The notes under the pieces are model-generated. The model saw nothing but the letters and a program-made list of their open reading frames with translations, did no database searches and was not told the DNA's origin. Of a stretch of 64,000 nt of DNA, positions 1 to 10,971 are shown in pieces. The translations under genes were made by a program, and so were the position numbers. The number at the start of each line of letters is the position of its first letter. Position 1 is the first letter of the stretch. Source of the stretch: Dimorphilus gyrociliatus (lineage: Eukaryota; Annelida; Polychaeta; Dinophilidae); the NCBI GenBank assembly GCA_904063045.1, contig CAJFCJ010000015.1, forward strand, positions 310,001 to 374,000, written 5' to 3'.

Positions 1-12
1 CTTTTCTAATAG

Positions 13-1102
13 GATCGTTATGCTTTAAGAACATCACCGCAGTGGGTAGCACCAGTACTAGATACACTATTAAGATCAAGAGAAAAACTGGAAATAGAAC
101 TAAATAGTTCAAACGACAATCCTTTAATTGATGACGAAAGAGGTGTTGTAATTCACGGTGGAAACTTTCAAGGAATATCTGTATCTATGGGTTTGGATCA
201 CGCACGACAAGCAATTCAATTGTGTGGAAAATTGCTACACGGTCAATTTCAAGAACTCGTGAATGGTTCAATGAATGGCAATCTTACCCCAAATTTATGT
301 GGTTCGGATTATAATGTAGATATGGGATTCAAGGTTTTTTATTAAATTATTTATTGAATATAAAATAAATTAATAATCAATTTTGTCTTTGACATTCTTA
401 CAATCAGGGTTGCGATACTGCAATGGCAGCGTATTGCTCTGAACTTGACGGCTTAGCAAATCCAGTTACAAATCATGTATTGAGTGCCGAACTCCATAAT
501 CAAGCCATTAACTCAATGGGATTTTTGTCGGCTCGAAAACTTGAAGAATCAATAGAAGTTCTAAAACAAATGATTGTACAGAGCCTAGTAGCAACCTGTC
601 AGGCAATTGACTTGAGATATCTTAAAAATTATGCTGAGGCCATCATTAAGACAATTTTAAATGAGCACAAACTAAACGAAAAGACATTCTACAGAGTATG
701 CCCTTGGTGGGTGTTGGTTTTTTCACCTCCAGAAGCTGAAGTGAGACTGAAAGAGATATCTCCTTTCATGAATGGCCTAAGATTTAAAGACTTTTTAAGT
801 GAGTTTGAAGAAGTGGCTAAGCCCGTTTTGGAGAGTATAAAAAATGGAACACTTGTTGATCGAATATCCGATGAATTAGGATATGGTAACATGCATATAA
901 TTTCTTTATTATATAATTTTGGTTATAATTTATTAATTTCATTTTAGGTACAAAAAAGGTTTATCGATTTCTTCGTCAAGAACTTAATATTAAATTTAAT
1001 ATAGGAGCAAATAGTCTTGATAAAGATATGGAAAAAGTTCTTTCTTGTATCAATTCTCAAAAAATACTCGACCTACTCCAAGAAATTGAGTTATACAGTT
1101 AA
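13..1102 (+). CDS. PAL-type aromatic amino-acid ammonia-lyase, C-terminal part (5' end outside window)
   Basis: Partial gene. Exons 13-333, 408-885 and 948-1102 join in frame (317 residues) with GT-AG introns; the left edge of the window is the preceding intron ending in TAG. Members of this family use an MIO prosthetic group to remove ammonia from Phe, Tyr or His; the Ala-Ser-Gly MIO triad and the substrate-selecting residues lie upstream, out of view. The visible part carries the PAL pattern: DRYALRTSPQW at the start, then NDNPLID, HGGNFQG, GFKG, YCSEL, LANPVTNHV, AELHNQAINSMG and QAIDLR, and a C-terminal block VYRFLRQELNI followed by the DK...KILDLL region typical of PAL ends. Animal histidine ammonia-lyase has a different block here (EDHVSMG in place of HNQAINSMG). 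The region between about residues 215 and 260 is shorter than the plant lid domain. Specificity for Phe or Tyr cannot be decided. Family assignment is strong; PAL rather than HAL is well supported by motifs recalled from the family. Confidence 0.88.
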
Positions 1103-2272
1103 CAAAAACACATTCTAATTGTTTCCAAAGTAATTACAAAAACAATTATATTATTAATTATAATTGCCTTAGTTTAAATTCATAAACTGGTTCTTGCAAG
1201 ATTTTGATAGAAGTATTTTTCTCAGGTCAAACGATTTCTTAATATTTCCTGTCACTCGCAATATTTTATTTTGCTATATTTATATTAAAATTATCGTATT
1301 GGATTATTTACTTTTTGTCTGAATGAAGCTCAAAACTCATTTTATGTTTTTGCTGTATATCCATTTTGAAATTTTAAAAGATGAATTACTTTTACTTTGG
1401 AGATACTTAATGAAAATATAGAATATCATGAAATATCATATTCATCTGTTTTTAATTATTTCTTACAAAAATAAGGGAAGGTTTATTACAGGTCGAATAT
1501 AAGAATATATTGGTTGATTCTTAATACTCTCTATATATGCTAGACTAGATATAGAAACATTATATTCACAATGAATATTCAACAACAAAATAGATACAGG
1601 CTAAAGGCATACAATGTTGTTTTCTATGCATATATATTTCTATCCTAATTACTTTGTATTGTAACTTAGAGCAATAGAGAGAAAACAACGAGAAGACCTC
1701 TCATTTAAATGAGATTTGTCACTGCTCAACCTATCGAAACTTATTTAAATGAAAGTGTTACGAGTTGTGTTTATCAGTTTCCCTCAGTAAACGACTTTAA
1801 TAATGAATATTGACTCAAAGGAAAAGGAAAATGTGATTTCTCGCATAACATATCTTGTTTTCGTGTATGAAAATAGTAGAATTGATAATTTTTATTAAAT
1901 ACATTAAGGAAATAAGTCCAGAACAAAAAAGAAAGGAAGCAACATTACAATTGTAAATAAGATAAATTATATTGTAATTATTTCAATAGATTACTGATGT
2001 AGGTTCTTCGTAACGATTATAGGTTCTAAATTGTCTTTGCTTCTTAGTTATTATTATCTTTCTTTTACTGTAGAAATAGATAAGAGATTAGTCATTATTT
2101 TTAAAAATACACAAGTATTTAAATCACTTACCAAATTAAGGTTAGAAACACTAAGAGGATAACATTCAAGGTAACAGAAAACGTTACTATTCCAGTATAT
2201 ATAAATAGTTGGAGACCTAATTCTGTTGTTTAGAAAGGGTTAGAAGAGAAAGATATAAAAAATTACTTCTGT
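1103..2272. other. Intergenic, convergent 3' flanks
   Basis: AT-rich spacer between the 3' ends of the lyase gene and the lectin-like gene, which run towards each other. I see no reading frame with coding character, no RNA gene and no clear repeat. Confidence 0.6.
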
Positions 2273-3947
2273 TTACAAACCTTTTAAACAAGCGGTTGCT
2301 TCTATTTGCTTATCACACTTTCCGCCTGTCCAATTAAAGTCACATAGCCCATCGGGACATTCGCCAGTAACCGAATTGCAAGATATATCATATCTGCAAT
2401 GTCCACACGGTATATCGCATTTGGGGCCGTAGTAACGACCTTTAAGGCAAACATGTTTTATCTCATTTCCAATAGTACTCTGTTCAGTCACTCTTTCCAA
2501 ATTAAGTGGCACAATTGCCTCATGTTTAAACTTTTCTGGCTCATGAACTATTTCATTTGTTTCGGTTGTTAACAACTCAGTTGTAAGTGAATTTGTGGTG
2601 GCGCTGGGTAACTTAGTTATAGGAATATCACATCGGTTACCTGTCCAACCCACTTCACATTCTTCAAACAAACATTTACCATTGACATAACTACAGACTT
2701 TATGCTTACAATGAGCGCACTGATATTGGCACTTAGCTCCATAGAAATTACCTTTGCAAGCTGTAATTTGTAATAAGTGTTGGTTATTAAAAATATAAAA
2801 ACTATTAATTTACAGATAATTGAAAAAATATAATATATTTGATTGAATAGATAAGTCTATTAAACTTACGCCATTCGCATTCATCACCAAGTTGATTAGA
2901 TGAACAAAAGCCTTTTTTTCTATTATTTTTATCCAACAAGCAATAATGAAAGTATTGTTCGCAAGATGGTGCTTCTACCGGTAAAGATTTTTGACATATG
3001 AAAAAATGAACGTCTTCTGGATTAGTTTTAAACCAATTTAATTCACTGTCTATAACGAAATGTGATATTTCTGAATTATTAATATTAGTTATTCGTAACG
3101 TATCAGCTAATATAGAGGTAGAACAATCTAATTTATTATAAATATGATTGCTAATCAATTTTCCAACTCTCCAAAATTTTTCATTTCCAATTTCTAGAAT
3201 GTAAAGTAAATATACAGATTGTTATGTAATTATAATATTAATATCAATATTTTTACTTTACCTCTTTCTATGTTGGCTTTAAGGAAATCTAGATTAGATA
3301 GACTTTCAAGTAAAACTCCACCATTCTCGAAACAAAATTGAACAGCCTCTCCATAAGTTTTTTTCATTCTTACAAGACTATAACCAACAGTTGATAGATG
3401 ATTATAGGACAATTCAAGGTCATTTGAATTATTTATATCTACGAGTAATATCGAATGCCTTAAGAAATATTGTTAATAAATAAAATATTTAATGTACCTT
3501 TTAATTCATTTCCAAAAACTTTAATATCTTTTATCGTGAAAGTTTCGCATTCGTTAACTACAATGGTCACGTGCCTTCCAATAACTGAATTTTGACATTT
3601 CACAGTTTTTTCATTGAAATGGAAAGGATTAAACTTTTGTTTAAAGTTGGAACAAAAGATTTCTCCTTCATCTTGATAATACGTATTATTAACTTTACAA
3701 TACTGCTGGCCAATGTAAACTTGAAATGTTTTCAAAGTCGTGTTAGCGTCGCAACATTGCAACATATCTACGATAATCTTAGTGATCTCATAATCCTTTT
3801 CCAAAGTAAAACTTAGCCTTAACTCATCTTTAATATAATCCTTACGGCGAGTCACGTGAATACTATCAGTATACTTCGCAACCGAATCGCCTTGAACACC
3901 AAACGACGACCACGCTCTTGCTAATTCACCAATTTCCAATTGCTTCT
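2273..3947 (-). CDS. Fucolectin-like / C-type lectin-like / EGF multidomain protein, 5' end unresolved
   Basis: Four exons on the minus strand, in transcription order 3947-3498, 3438-3262, 3193-2870 and 2760-2273, with matching phase-1 junctions, give at least 479 residues. The first exon encodes a fucolectin/F5-8C-like domain (ARAWSSFG, then LRLSFTLEKDYEI, CCDANTTLKTFQVYIG and a closing DIKVFGNELK). Exons two and three form a C-type lectin-like domain (YGEAVQFCFENGGVLLE, then FWRVG and paired Cys through DECEW). The last exon has two EGF modules of the MEGF/SREC kind (GNFYGAKCQYQCAHC and GRYYGPKCDIPCGHC) split by a Ser/Thr-rich linker of about 55 residues. The WND and EPN sugar-binding motifs of classical C-type lectins are not seen, so calcium-dependent sugar binding by that domain is doubtful. 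The protein is probably extracellular, but a signal-peptide exon upstream of 3947 was not resolved. No transmembrane segment is visible. A role in recognition or adhesion is inference. Confidence 0.75.
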
Positions 3948-4759
3948 CTATAAATTACTCAGTATTAAAATCATGTGTCGACTTTATAAGAGTTTATATA
4001 ATATTCAATGATGAAAAAAGTAATAATACCAGTCCTTATTGATGTAAAAATGACCGACATAAGCACGAAAATAGGCGAGAAGAGACACCATGGCGTCATT
4101 GTTGTTTTTTGTCGGAATGTTACGCTCCCAATTGTTCTTTTTTTTTTATCTTACATTTATATAGAACTCAACACACATTGCACGTTTATATATATATATA
4201 TACACTTATTCTAGCCAATAAAGCTTTTAAAGTAAATATATACAGAGTTTTAATAAAAATTACTAAATATAACTAAATACTAAGAGAATTAACTAATTAT
4301 TAATAAAAAGAAATTGGAAAGATTGTCTAAAGAATAAAAAAAGGCGGGAGAAGACATATAAAGAAAAAAAAAGATTGGTTAAGCCTAAAACATAGGCAGA
4401 AAAGGGGAAAATTTTTACATAGGCCTAAGAAATTAAAAAAAAAAAGTATAAAAATTCTCCAAAATATAAAGAGAAACTTTTTCTTTACCTATCATTTTCT
4501 TATGTTAAATAATTAAGATAGAATGAATAGAGAAGTTAGAAATATTAATAAGGAGTTAATTTATCACAATTTAATTAATGATTATTGTTTTGTTAAAGAG
4601 ATTATAACTAAAAATGGGATTTATGTGAATAAAGTAAACACCTGTATTTCAATTTATGACTAAAAATTTTATCAGTTATTATCTGTCGCTAGTGTAGACT
4701 TCTTATCAGCATTCAACCTGTATGAAATGGCGGATATATGTAAAAAGTGATCAGTAAAG
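3948..4759. other. Divergent intergenic region between lectin-like gene and Mcr
   Basis: Holds the 5' end of the minus-strand lectin-like gene and the promoter side of the plus-strand Mcr gene. A signal-peptide exon for the lectin-like protein probably lies here: minus-strand ATGs occur near 4077-4101 with hydrophobic frames, but none joins 3947 cleanly. A short TA run is at 4187-4201. Confidence 0.45.
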
Positions 4760-7700
4760 ATGAATATATTGTTTATTATATCAACTATTACTATAATTAC
4801 CCTCTCATCCATTTCATACGTAAATAGCAATTTCTTAGTGGAACAAGACTCGTAAGTATTTAACAGGAAATTTCATACTTTTATCCTAAATACTCTGTAT
4901 TTATCAGTAATCGGTCAGGTTAATAGATTTCTATAATGAAAAAAATAATTAAATATACAGTTAATTAAGGTTTTTAATTAATTTTTAGGTCATACTTTAT
5001 TGCTCTTCCAAACAAAGTCTATCCCGATGAGGTGATTCAGGTCTATGTGACAGTTCTCAAAATGAGAACCCCGTTTTTGAAAATTCGGGTAGCAATTCGA
5101 CTCGGAAATTTAGGGGAAAAATCGGAGGAAAAATGCAGTGTTTCAGCTACATTTACGTATCCTAGTACGAGAATTCTTCAAATGCAGATGTTAGATAACT
5201 CACCGGCTGGTAATTATACTGTAAATGTTGAAGGAACTTCAAGCGAAGGCATTTCCGGTTACCTTTTTCGAAATGAAACCAAAATAATGTTCATGAGGAA
5301 ACAAGTGTCAGTTCTCATTCAGCTAAATAAACCAGTGTATAAACAAGGGCAGACGATTAAACTGCGAATTATGCCAATAATGCCTAATCTTATGTCTAAA
5401 ACTGCAAATATGGATGTAAGTTTAGTGGATGCAACGAATACAACGGTTAAACTGTGGCAGAACTTACAAACGAATGCTGGCGGTGTTCTTGACCTTCAGC
5501 AGAAATTATCCGAGCAACCTCATTACGGAGAATGGAAAGTTTTGGTTTATACTTATGGTGAATATTATGAGAAAAAATTTCCTGTAAATGAATTCTGGGT
5601 GACGGCTATAGACGTCAATGTCAGTATGCCTATGTATTTGTCGGAAAATGATTTTGGAATAGCTGGTGTAATATCGGCAAATTTGAGTTTGGGTCAACCG
5701 GCTAAGGGAACAATTAGAATTGAGATGAGCGTCAAACCTCCTAAAGATATTGAAGCTGCTAAAGAATACGTTAAAGTTCATGCTATAAATTTAAAGGATC
5801 AATTCAATAAGAGTGAAACGGATGATATCAATATTCATTCATTTCAGGATGGTTCAGACAAAATTGTTCGAGAAACTAGATATTTTGCAGGCGTTACTGA
5901 TTTTATGTTTACAATGGACGAAATACGGAACTTATTGGGTGGTCGGAGCCCCGCAAATCACGAAATAGTCGTTGACGCCTACGTTTATGATTGGTTTTTA
6001 GTTCAAGAAGCGTCGGGAAGTTCTCGTGCAGTCGTTTACAGTAATGCAACGTCAATTTACTTACTTGGTGATAAGTCGAGAACATTCAAGCCGGGAATGC
6101 CCACTTCAGTCTATGTAAGTAAATTATAGAACAAACATGGTTATAAAACAATAATATAATTATTCTTATATAACATATTTTGTTTGTAGTTTGCCGTATC
6201 AAATCAAGATGGCACGCCCTTACATTCCCATCGACGGCAAGTGACCGTAAAACGAGTAGAAACCCCTAATTCCGAATTTATACCAGATGCCAAACTAATA
6301 GTTCGAGATGATGGAATTGCAAAGTATACTTTCACCCCAAGTAACGATGCTCGACAAATTCGATTAACAGCTCATTATGATCTCTATCAGTCAAATGCTG
6401 TTGATGTTTACATGACCAGGCATTATACAACTCATGATAGATTCCTCTATATATCATCTTCGACAGAGACTCCGCAAGTAGATCAATACATGGTATTTAC
6501 TGTTCGAAGTAATACTTTGTTAGACAACGTTCATTATATTGTCACGGCCGCTAGCAATATAGTGACAGGAGGAGTGATAGAATTGTACTCCAGCCAAAAA
6601 ACCTTTTCTATTGCCGTTTCTAGAGATATGGTTCCAGAAGCTAGAATGGTTGTATGGACAATTTTCAAAGGAGAAATTCTTGCCGATAGTGTTAATTTTT
6701 TTGTTAATGGAACAAGATTAAATCCGGTTGATTTAAGAGTTAATAGAGGTAAAGATTTTACAGGAGATGTAGTTGAAATAACCGGATGGAGTGACCGATC
6801 AGCTTATATTGGTTTTTCGGCACTTTGTCATGAACTTTATGTCTATTCTGGAGGATCTAATTTTGTCCAAGAAACTGATATAATTAATGAGTTAAGGTCA
6901 TTTGATAGTCACGCCAATACCAGTTTTCGATTTCAATGGACATTTGGAGAGACTTTCCGGGAATTAGTTCATTTCCCTGCACCGACATATGCAATAGACG
7001 CTAACAAAACTTTCGAATTTGCTGGATTGATAGTCTTCACTGATGCCAACGTGACGAGAATGCCCCATAATTGTAATGAAACTTTAGGAGATTATCCTTG
7101 TATGTCCGGCAGACAGTGCTTCAGAATTGAAGAATGGTGTGATGGAGTCATGAAATGTGAGGACGGTGTAGATGAAATGGGTTGCACTAACAGAGTTCCA
7201 AAATATCCCTTCACAAAACCGTTTGACCGTCTAAGTTTATTGACTAGGCACTATAATGAAATGGGCGATTGGGGTTGGTTAGGACACTTTCTTATGCCGA
7301 ACGGGCGTATTGATCTCGAAACCGAAGTACCTGATGAACCAATGCCGTGGGTTGTAGATGCTTTCTCAATATCAAGGGATAAAGGTTTCGGTATGGTTTT
7401 CAATCCATCGAGGCATCAAGCAACAAGACCTTTCTATATGAGAGCCGAGGCACCTGAGTCTGTAATAAAAGGTGAACAAATTGGTGTCAGAATTTCGTTA
7501 TTTAATTATTGGACTGAAAATCTTGAGTGTCTAGTAACTCTGCACGATTCAGATGATTACGCGTTTGTTGTTGTAGAAAAGGACGGTATAGTTTCTTCCT
7601 ATAGCCCTCGTCTATTAAGAGGCGATATACAAACAATGGTTTACATGCCGTCTGGTTTTGTGAGAGAACTACACTTTCCTGTGTTACATTTGAAAGAAGG

Positions 7701-9811
7701 ATGCTTCTCGGTTACCATATCTGTTGCCAATTTTATGTACAAAGATGAAGAAACAGTTGAGATGTGTAGTACTTTCGATGGTGTAACCAACTACCTAAAT
7801 ACACCTTTCGTCATTGATTTAATCAATAAGGGCTCAAGAGCTATACCAGATTTGGAAATACCTGTTCCCGAGAGATTTATTAGACCACAAGAGAGACAGC
7901 ATCTTTACGTTCCAGGTTCTCCGGAAGCTACAATCGGAATAGTTGGAGACATTGTAGGTCCAGGCTTCTTTGAGGACTATTTGGACGCTGAAAATTCTAT
8001 CAGGAAACCTTTCGGAGGAGGTGAACAAAGCCTTTATAATTTAGCTACAAATATTCTTTATCTTCGTTATATGAGTGGAACAAATCAATTAGCGAATGAT
8101 CGCCTTCGGTTGTCAATTGACAAGGTTAACGAAGGACTTCAAAGACAAATGAGTTATTATACTCTGAAGAAAGATTCTAATAACCACGATATAGGATACT
8201 TCTCGCTATTTAGAGACTATCAAGAGGACACTCCTAGTGTTTGGTTAACTGCACATGCCCTAAAGGTATTCCACAAAATGTACTCGGGTAATTATCTAAA
8301 GATTGGTATCAATCAAATTTTCATGGCAACAAAAACTCTTACCGAAATGGGCAGATGGCTATGTGCAGCTGATAAGAGAGATGACGATAGAGGTTTTATT
8401 GAAACTTCTCCTCATTATAATCGAAAAATGTGGTTAAACGGTACTGAAAATTATGATAAAATAGCACTTAGTGCTCATGTTCTAATAGCTTTACAATCGG
8501 CAAGATCAGCTCTACAAGGCTCAACAGGCTGCGATAGCGTAATTTCACAGACTATTCAATATCTTAGGGATAATGCGGCCGGTGACCATTCACCATTCAC
8601 AACCGCTATTTTAGCATATGCGCTACTTTCTAGTGGAGATACCAGCAGCCCAGCTCTAAATAGGTTACGAAAGATTCAAATTGATAAGGAATATTGGGCA
8701 AATAAACGTATTCCAAAAAATGGAATTCGATTTGAAGATAATTTACCGGTTCATCAACCAAGAAAATGGTACGATAATGAAGCATATGGGGTTGCAACGA
8801 CGGGTTACGCAATTTTAGCTTTACTTCAAACTTCTGATGGCTATAGCGAATCCTTCCCAAGCATGCTGTGGCTTCAATCAATGAGAAATTCATTTGCGGG
8901 TCATTCTTCTACTGAGGATTCAATTATTGCTCAAGAAGCACTTGTCGAATATTCCTTGAAGGATATGAACAAAGCGTTTTATCAAATGTATATTGAAGTA
9001 TCACCAACCTCTAATCAGAACTTGACCTATGTACTTCGTTTGAATAAAACGAATTGGATAGATTTACAAGAAATTCCAATAACACCTGTTTGGGGTTACG
9101 TAAGAGGTACAGCAACTGGAAATGGAATAGCTTTAATGCAACTATCTACCAAAGTGAATGTAGAATATTCAAGACAAATTGTGCCTAAACCAGAAGGAGA
9201 CTTCTTTTCAATTGAGTTAAAAGAGAGCTACGGTGGCAAGAATTATTCGTTTGTCGAATTTAATCCTTGCGTCAGATGGGTAAGACCTGATCTATCAAAT
9301 ACTAGCGGTATGACTGTTTTAGAAATGGATTTACCAACTGGTTATAGAATTACCAACGACGTACTTAGATCATATGCTCAATCTGGTCGAGTACCAACAT
9401 TGAGAAGAGCGGAAACTTATGATAGAAAAGTTGTCTTCTATTTCGATTACGTAGGTTATAAGGAAGATACATGTGTAAAATTTAGAACTGATAGATGGTT
9501 TCCAGTCGCCAATTTAACAATTCAACATAAAATTAGAGTCTACGATTATTATGAGCCAGGTAGAACAAACTATAAATTCAATTTTTTCATTCATGTATTC
9601 AAAAATAACTTTCTTTTTCTTTTCAGGTATGCACAATACTTCATTATATACAACACATTACCTAACAAGTTTGCATATTTGCCAAGTTTGCGGGTCATTC
9701 CAGTGTCCATATTGCCCTTTTTACAATCATGCTCCAGTTGTAGGTGGCGCTACCTATTTACTTTTATTTTCAATTTTTTCTATGTTGTTTTTATTTTTAT
9801 TTATAAACTGA
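4760..9811 (+). CDS. Mcr: Macroglobulin complement-related protein (Mcr-like, alpha-2-macroglobulin superfamily)
   Basis: Complete gene with exons 4760-4851, 4989-6114, 6190-9559 and 9627-9811, 1590 residues. Exon 1 encodes a signal peptide (MNILFIISTITII...). Macroglobulin domains follow, an LDL-receptor class A module lies at about residues 700-738 (six Cys, ending CEDGVDEMGC), and then the thioester/alpha-alpha toroid and a receptor-binding-like domain ending VYDYYEPG. The position of the GCGEQ thioester reads GGGEQ (residue 1016, codon 8017-8019), so no covalent thioester can form. An LDLa insert combined with loss of the thioester Cys is the signature of Drosophila Mcr, a septate-junction and phagocytosis-related protein. 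The last exon adds a Cys-rich stretch (ICQVCGSFQCPYCPFYN) and a hydrophobic C-terminal tail, fitting a membrane anchor or GPI signal. Reading through the last donor gives a false long frame to 9963. CD109 or CPAMD8 are less likely because of the LDLa and lost Cys. Confidence 0.9.
7071..7186 (+). other. LDL-receptor class A module within Mcr
   Basis: About 38 residues with six cysteines and the calcium-binding acidic end WCDGVMKCEDGVDEMGC, inserted after the macroglobulin domains where a bait region would be in protease-trapping relatives. Confidence 0.9.
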
Positions 9812-10188
9812 CTCGAATTTTAGTTGTTTATTTTGATTTTATTCATTATATATATACATTATATGCAAAAAAAAGACATGGTTGCTATGAATTTTCATTA
9901 TATTTTTATTATTCTTTTTTTTTTCAAATAAAAGAAAGAGAGAGAGAGAAAAAAAACAAATAAAATAAACAAAAAGAAAAGGAAATAGACAAAAAATAAT
10001 AATTTAAGAAAGCTTTTTTTAAAAGTTTTTCTTTATTATTTTTCATAATTATCTACCAGTTTTTTTTAAATATATTTCGTCTTGTTCTTTTTACCAATAC
10101 TAATTATTATAACTATAAATGAAAATACTTCAAACTCATTTAAATATTTGATAGCAAAAACAAACAAACAAACAAAAACATATAAACG
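9812..10188. other. Mcr 3' UTR and convergent spacer
   Basis: Very AT-rich, with a (GA)n plus A-rich purine tract at 9932-9983 and A/C-rich repeats at 10156-10182. It separates the 3' ends of Mcr and the IGFBP-domain gene. No gene is visible. Confidence 0.6.
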
Positions 10189-10971
10189 TTACTGACGTAC
10201 AACAGATGACGGACATTGCGGTACGTGACATTTAAAAGTTTTCTTCGGTCCTACGGATGTTCTCTTTATTCGGCAAGGAAATCTCTTCCTTGTACATGTC
10301 ATCTTCTTTATGCAGACGGCGTAAAGTCGAAGGCATTTATAATCTTTTGGTGAACACTTATTACAGGTACTCTCTGATTCGTGATAACAAGCTCGACAGG
10401 ATGTTAGTTGACAGGGGGCGCTGCATTCTCTTTCAAAAAGAGCTATTCCACTAGAATTAAAGTTAATAAAAATGAAATTTTAAAATAACGAGTTTTAACA
10501 TAATTATTTAATTAACCTTTTAGCAGAACAGATAGCTCTGGGACGTTTTCTACAGTACTCTGGAGAGCATTTAGGATGACATTGATGAGTATCTTTAAAA
10601 GGTTCATCCAATTGTCTTCTACTCTTTGTAATAAACCTGACACAACGACCCTTTTCAGGCCATTTTTTTCGCAATCTATTCTTTTTCTTTATTAATGGTT
10701 TGCAGTATAAACCTTGATTGCATTTGCCGAGATAATAGTATACTCCTCCGCAATTCTCACCTATAACTTTAGCGCATTTGTCACAACATCCGCAAATTCC
10801 TTTCGTCCTCTCTCCTTTACAAGATAAATTTACTTCGGCACATTTAACTCTATTGCAAGGCTGACATTTAACGACTGATGATTTTACATATAATTGCTGA
10901 ACATGCTGCTTTACTTCAAAACATAGTAGGACAAATATGAATAAAGCTAAATTATAGGCTGAAGCGTTCAT
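10189..10971 (-). CDS. Secreted single-IGFBP-domain cysteine-rich protein
   Basis: Two exons, 10971-10517 and 10450-10189, joined in phase 2 (AAA AG|T), give 238 residues. The start ATG is followed by a signal peptide (NLALFIFVLLCF). Residues about 36-95 are an IGFBP N-terminal domain: C..C spacing with the diagnostic CGCCDKCAK, GENCGG and GKCNQGLYC. A basic linker follows, then an arginine-rich Cys segment (CHPKCSPEYCRK), and exon 2 adds about 87 residues with many cysteines (CSAPCQLTSCRACY and others) that I do not recognise. IGFBP modules bind insulin-like peptides in some proteins and other ligands (TGF-beta family, matrix) in single-domain relatives; the ligand here is unknown. The protein is extracellular. 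The novel Cys-rich tail distinguishes it from the usual short single-domain proteins. Confidence 0.85.

Noticed and set aside
700-736. Short intron inside the lyase exon (GTATGC ... CCAG)
   Set aside because: Removing it shifts the frame into a stop, and the unspliced frame continues into the conserved C-terminal block.
9560-9963. Extension of the Mcr frame past 9559
   Set aside because: It reads into low-complexity Phe/Tyr/Lys sequence. A donor at 9560 and acceptor at 9626 give a sensible Cys-rich, anchored end instead.
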